This document shows, in pieces, positions 7,729 through 10,107 of a DNA stretch of 10,107 bases; position 1 is the stretch's first letter, and each line of letters begins with the position of its first letter. A program made the position numbers and the translations under genes. The stretch spans positions 1 through 10,107 of the forward strand of contig JALLPB010001378.1 in assembly GCA_036939975.1 (NCBI GenBank), written 5' to 3'. The notes below the pieces were generated by a model that saw only the letters and a program-made list of their open reading frames with translations, was not told the origin of the DNA and did no database searches. Source of the DNA: Cyclostephanos tholiformis. Taxonomy: Eukaryota > Bacillariophyta > Thalassiosirophyceae > Thalassiosirales > Thalassiosiraceae.

Positions 7729-7783
7729 GGGGTTTAGACAAATATTTCACTGTAGGAAGTGTCCTACGTTTTGTCTAAACCCC
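7729..7783. repeat. 55-bp fold-back sequence with perfect 14-bp arms
   Basis: GGGGTTTAGACAAA (7729-7742) is exactly inverted at 7770-7783. Inside, GTAGG (7752-7756) pairs with CCTAC (7763-7767) around AAGTGT. It lies about 110 bp downstream of the epoxidase stop, so it may sit in that gene's 3' untranslated region or just beyond it. It could be a tiny non-autonomous element, the collapsed ends of a deleted transposon, or an RNA structure. I see no flanking target duplication. Confidence 0.7.
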
Positions 7784-7892
7784 TGACATGATGTTGTATG
7801 CAGTATTTCAGGCAAGATAGTTTTTTTATATTATCACACTGCTGACCTATCCATAATCAAGCTAGGTAGATGTATTAAGAGATGAGAAAACC

Positions 7893-9797
7893 TCAAAAGG
7901 AAGGGGTATACAAGAATCTCAGAATGAACGGCATGGAAAGCTGAGTCATGGTTAAAAAGAAAGGGCCGAGGAGCGGAATCGTCATCATTAAGTCAAAGTC
8001 GACCAATAAGTCACTACCCAACTGGGCGAATCCCTGAATTATGGCGGTGCGAATGACGCGGACGCGAGAATACCTGCCAAGAGCCCATGGCACGTCCCTC
8101 GTGTGTCTGACCTTGGCTAGCTCTTCAACGAGGCGATATCCGTCCTCGGTGGCCTGACAGCCGCCCTGGCCGAGGTTAGGCATCATCGGATGCGCCGCGT
8201 CACCACATAGCGCCACGGGACCCTTGGCCCAAGGACTCAAAAGACGCTGGGGGTCAAAAGTCGTCAAGAGGGGGGCACCGTCGTACAGGTCCCGTCTCTT
8301 GATATCACCCTCCAACGACGCGTTGATGAGCTCCAAGGCAAACGGGTCCCACACGTTGCCGTCATCGTCACCGCTACCCGCGCACGAGAATTCTTTCCGC
8401 AGGCGTGTAAGCTTGGGATGCGGATCTTCCGGTGTTGGCTCTGGATCGACCCCACCCGCCGGCTCGCGAATTAGAGCGAACCACTGCTGCCGTTCGCCCC
8501 CCCCGTCCGTCGAAACGAAGTACTTCTTCTCCCCCAGCAATATCTGGTACGACACGCTCTCGATGTTAGACGCGCGATGTGACGCCAGCGCCGCGTAGCA
8601 AGTGAATCCGGAAAATCGACGATCGGCCTTGGCGGCAATATCAACGGTATCCCTCGCGAGCCTACGAGCCTCGGCATCATCGAGCGCCCCCCCGGCGGCG
8701 CCGCTCGCCGCGAATCCGCCTGCGCCGTCGTCGAGCCCGTGCAGGTTCTTGCGAACCTGACTCCATATGCCATCGGCACCGACTAGGACGTCAGCGTACG
8801 CTTTCGTGCCATCCTCGAGCGTCGCGGCCACGCCCCGTCCTTTTCCTAGGTCCTCGAACTTTTCGATGCGGGATTTGATCCGCACGGTCCCATCCGGAAA
8901 GCCGTGCTGGACAAGAATCTGCTGTATGACCGGCCTGTCTACGACGACTGTGGCGGGCAATCCCGCCTCCAGGGCCGGTCCGATCGTATCAAACCGGACG
9001 AGCCAGTCACCGGCGTCGTACAGCCCCGCGAGCTTGTTACCTTTCCGATATCCGATCTTGAGCCCGCTCACCCTGTCGGCGGTGCACGTCCCCGCCTTCA
9101 CCAGCTCCTCGTATATGATGGGGTTGATATTCTGTATAGCGCGGAGCGCGTTGCTCTGAATCTGTATCGGACCGCCATACGGCGCGTACGAGCTCGCCTG
9201 CTCGAACAATGCCACTTTCATGCCCTTGGAATGGCACGCCGCCGCGACCACGAGTCCCGCGAGTCCGCCCCCCGCGACGAGCACGGTCAGGGGATCGTCG
9301 TCGGATACCTCCCGACCCCCCTCCGACACTTCCCGTCGAGTACGCCACCAGGCCTTCGCGTCGTCCTCGCCGGCGAGCATGCCACGCAACCTCGATGCGT
9401 CCTCCGCGGCTTTCCTCGCCCGATTACGCACCCTCTCGGTCCTATCTGCATTCTCGGCTACGCGCCTGGGGGCCATGGGGTGGGAGAGTACCGCCGCCAC
9501 GTGATCGGGGATATCGATTTTGTTGGAACTAGGCGCGTCGCCCTCAGCGAGCCATGGTATCTGGGGCAATGATTCCTTGAGGTTGCGCAATACCTGGGCG
9601 GGACCGATGGACGTGGCCTGCTCCCCCACGACGTTGAGCCTGGTACTCGGCGAAACGACCCCAGCCCCAGCCCCAGCCGCGCGGGATGATGGCGGCAGGA
9701 GTGCGAAGGCGCGGATTGCGGGTGGTGAAGAGATTGCCGCGATGGTGATGATGATGGATGCGGCGGCGATCCTGGTTGATCGTCGATTGAATGTCAT
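7893..9797 (-). CDS. ZEP: Zeaxanthin epoxidase-like plastid FAD monooxygenase
   Basis: Zeaxanthin epoxidases are FAD monooxygenases that convert zeaxanthin to violaxanthin via antheraxanthin in the plastid; in diatoms a paralogue may act on diatoxanthin. The product is 634 aa in one exon. I chose ATG 9795-9797 (context AAAACCATGA); six upstream codons are open but have no ATG. Residues 1-30 form a signal peptide ending at A30/F31 ([10 protein letters not shown]), like the heterokont plastid ASAFAP motif, followed by a Ser/Arg/Ala transit-like stretch. The dinucleotide motif GGGLAG is at 176-181, the DG motif GADG at 340-343, and the FAD-ribityl motif CGDAAHP with [13 protein letters not shown] at 531-553. 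[11 protein letters not shown] and KKYFVS resemble plant ZEP. A Gly/Ala/Asp-rich insert of about 35-40 residues (354-392) is unusual, and there is no FHA domain. The final codons (FLYTPSF) look like a natural end. The exact paralogue (ZEP1/2/3) cannot be settled here. Confidence 0.88.
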   Translation of the reverse strand: MTFNRRSTRIAAASIIITIAAISSPPAIRAFALLPPSSRAAGAGAGVVSPSTRLNVVGEQATSIGPAQVLRNLKESLPQIPWLAEGDAPSSNKIDIPDHVAAVLSHPMAPRRVAENADRTERVRNRARKAAEDASRLRGMLAGEDDAKAWWRTRREVSEGGREVSDDDPLTVLVAGGGLAGLVVAAACHSKGMKVALFEQASSYAPYGGPIQIQSNALRAIQNINPIIYEELVKAGTCTADRVSGLKIGYRKGNKLAGLYDAGDWLVRFDTIGPALEAGLPATVVVDRPVIQQILVQHGFPDGTVRIKSRIEKFEDLGKGRGVAATLEDGTKAYADVLVGADGIWSQVRKNLHGLDDGAGGFAASGAAGGALDDAEARRLARDTVDIAAKADRRFSGFTCYAALASHRASNIESVSYQILLGEKKYFVSTDGGGERQQWFALIREPAGGVDPEPTPEDPHPKLTRLRKEFSCAGSGDDDGNVWDPFALELINASLEGDIKRRDLYDGAPLLTTFDPQRLLSPWAKGPVALCGDAAHPMMPNLGQGGCQATEDGYRLVEELAKVRHTRDVPWALGRYSRVRVIRTAIIQGFAQLGSDLLVDFDLMMTIPLLGPFFLTMTQLSMPFILRFLYTPSF

Positions 9798-10107
9798 GGT
9801 TTTACCTGCTACCAAACCCGGAGGGTGTTGACGAATATTTGGTTTAGATCAGCATCATGACGGAGAAGGAGGGGGATGCTGACGATGAATGATGGTGGGA
9901 GTTCCGGTTTGTGTTGGGGTGGAAGGATTTTTCGATGCTTCTTCAATAAAAGATTCGACGTCCAGACTGCCATCAATGGCAGACTCCATCCAGACAACGG
10001 GATTAGCCACTTACTTCGGAATTCGATACCACTGGGAATCACGCACACGTGATAGAGTGGCCTTATTTCAAAATTCGCAGCGTTTTTTTTCGCTCAGATT
10101 TTAGCGC
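9798..10107 (-). promoter_or_regulatory. Upstream flank of the epoxidase gene
   Basis: This holds the presumed promoter and 5' leader, read right to left. Visible elements are a palindromic CACGTG (10046-10051), a GACGTC palindrome (9957-9962) similar to CRE/aureochrome-type sites but lacking the full TGACGT, a CTGCCA-TCAA-TGGCAG hairpin (9967-9982), and a pyrimidine-rich stretch on the coding strand near 9850-9880. I see no clear TATA box. The open frames here on both strands lack any recognisable protein pattern. Functional roles are guesses from motif shape. Confidence 0.3.

Noticed and set aside
7729..7783. Bacterial-type rho-independent terminator.
   Set aside because: The neighbouring gene is clearly nuclear and eukaryotic, and no U-tract follows in a fitting position.
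7784..7892. Further epoxidase exon encoding an FHA domain.
   Set aside because: The sequence after the stop is AT-rich with stops, no FHA-like pattern and no convincing donor before the stop.
8224..9572. Plus-strand open frames antisense to the epoxidase (for example 8224-8598, 8904-9572).
   Set aside because: They are shadows of a GC-rich gene and show no protein-family pattern.
9798..9815. Epoxidase starting at 9815.
   Set aside because: That codon is TTG; the first ATG, at 9795-9797, has a good context and leads directly into the signal peptide.
1..10107. tRNA, rRNA, other structured RNA genes, or a new multi-gene system.
   Set aside because: I saw no cloverleaf, rRNA core or clustered intact accessory genes on either strand; the only intact gene is the epoxidase.

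Overview
The window looks like nuclear DNA of a photosynthetic stramenopile, most likely a diatom. The basis is one intact gene (7893-9797, minus strand) for a plastid-targeted zeaxanthin epoxidase-like FAD monooxygenase. It has a signal peptide ending in an A/F junction like the ASAFAP motif of heterokont plastid precursors, has no introns, and lacks the C-terminal FHA domain of plant enzymes. This gene is GC- and CpG-rich. The rest of the window is AT-rich, CpG-poor and made mostly of dead mobile elements.

Layout. 1-960: AT-rich DNA with no convincing gene. 972-1105: a small fold-back (MITE-like) element. 1192-1386: a piece of a PiggyBac-like transposase relic on the minus strand. 1387-6679: a complete but inactivated hAT transposon of 5293 bp. 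It has terminal inverted repeats beginning CAGAGATG and a perfect 8-bp target duplication (CATGATTC at 1379-1386 and 6680-6687). 6680-7543: the other piece of the same PiggyBac-like relic. 7729-7783: a 55-bp fold-back sequence. 7893-9797: the epoxidase. 9798-10107: its upstream flank.

The main result is a nested insertion. If the hAT and one target-site copy are removed in silico, the two PiggyBac-like pieces join without a frame change, at the conserved Met...Arg-Tyr/Phe...Ile segment of that family. The hAT carries an unusual 1.1-kb internal minisatellite of alternating 39- and 42-bp hairpin-forming units. It also has same-orientation subterminal repeat arrays at both ends, and a transposase pseudogene with three likely spliceosomal introns. 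Seven of the eight in-frame stops I located in that pseudogene are TGA, as expected if CGA codons decayed by deamination of methylated CpG.

How it fits together: the epoxidase acts in the plastid xanthophyll cycle and is the only gene I judge functional. The transposons are neighbours, not partners. I see no novel multi-gene system, tRNA, rRNA or CRISPR array.
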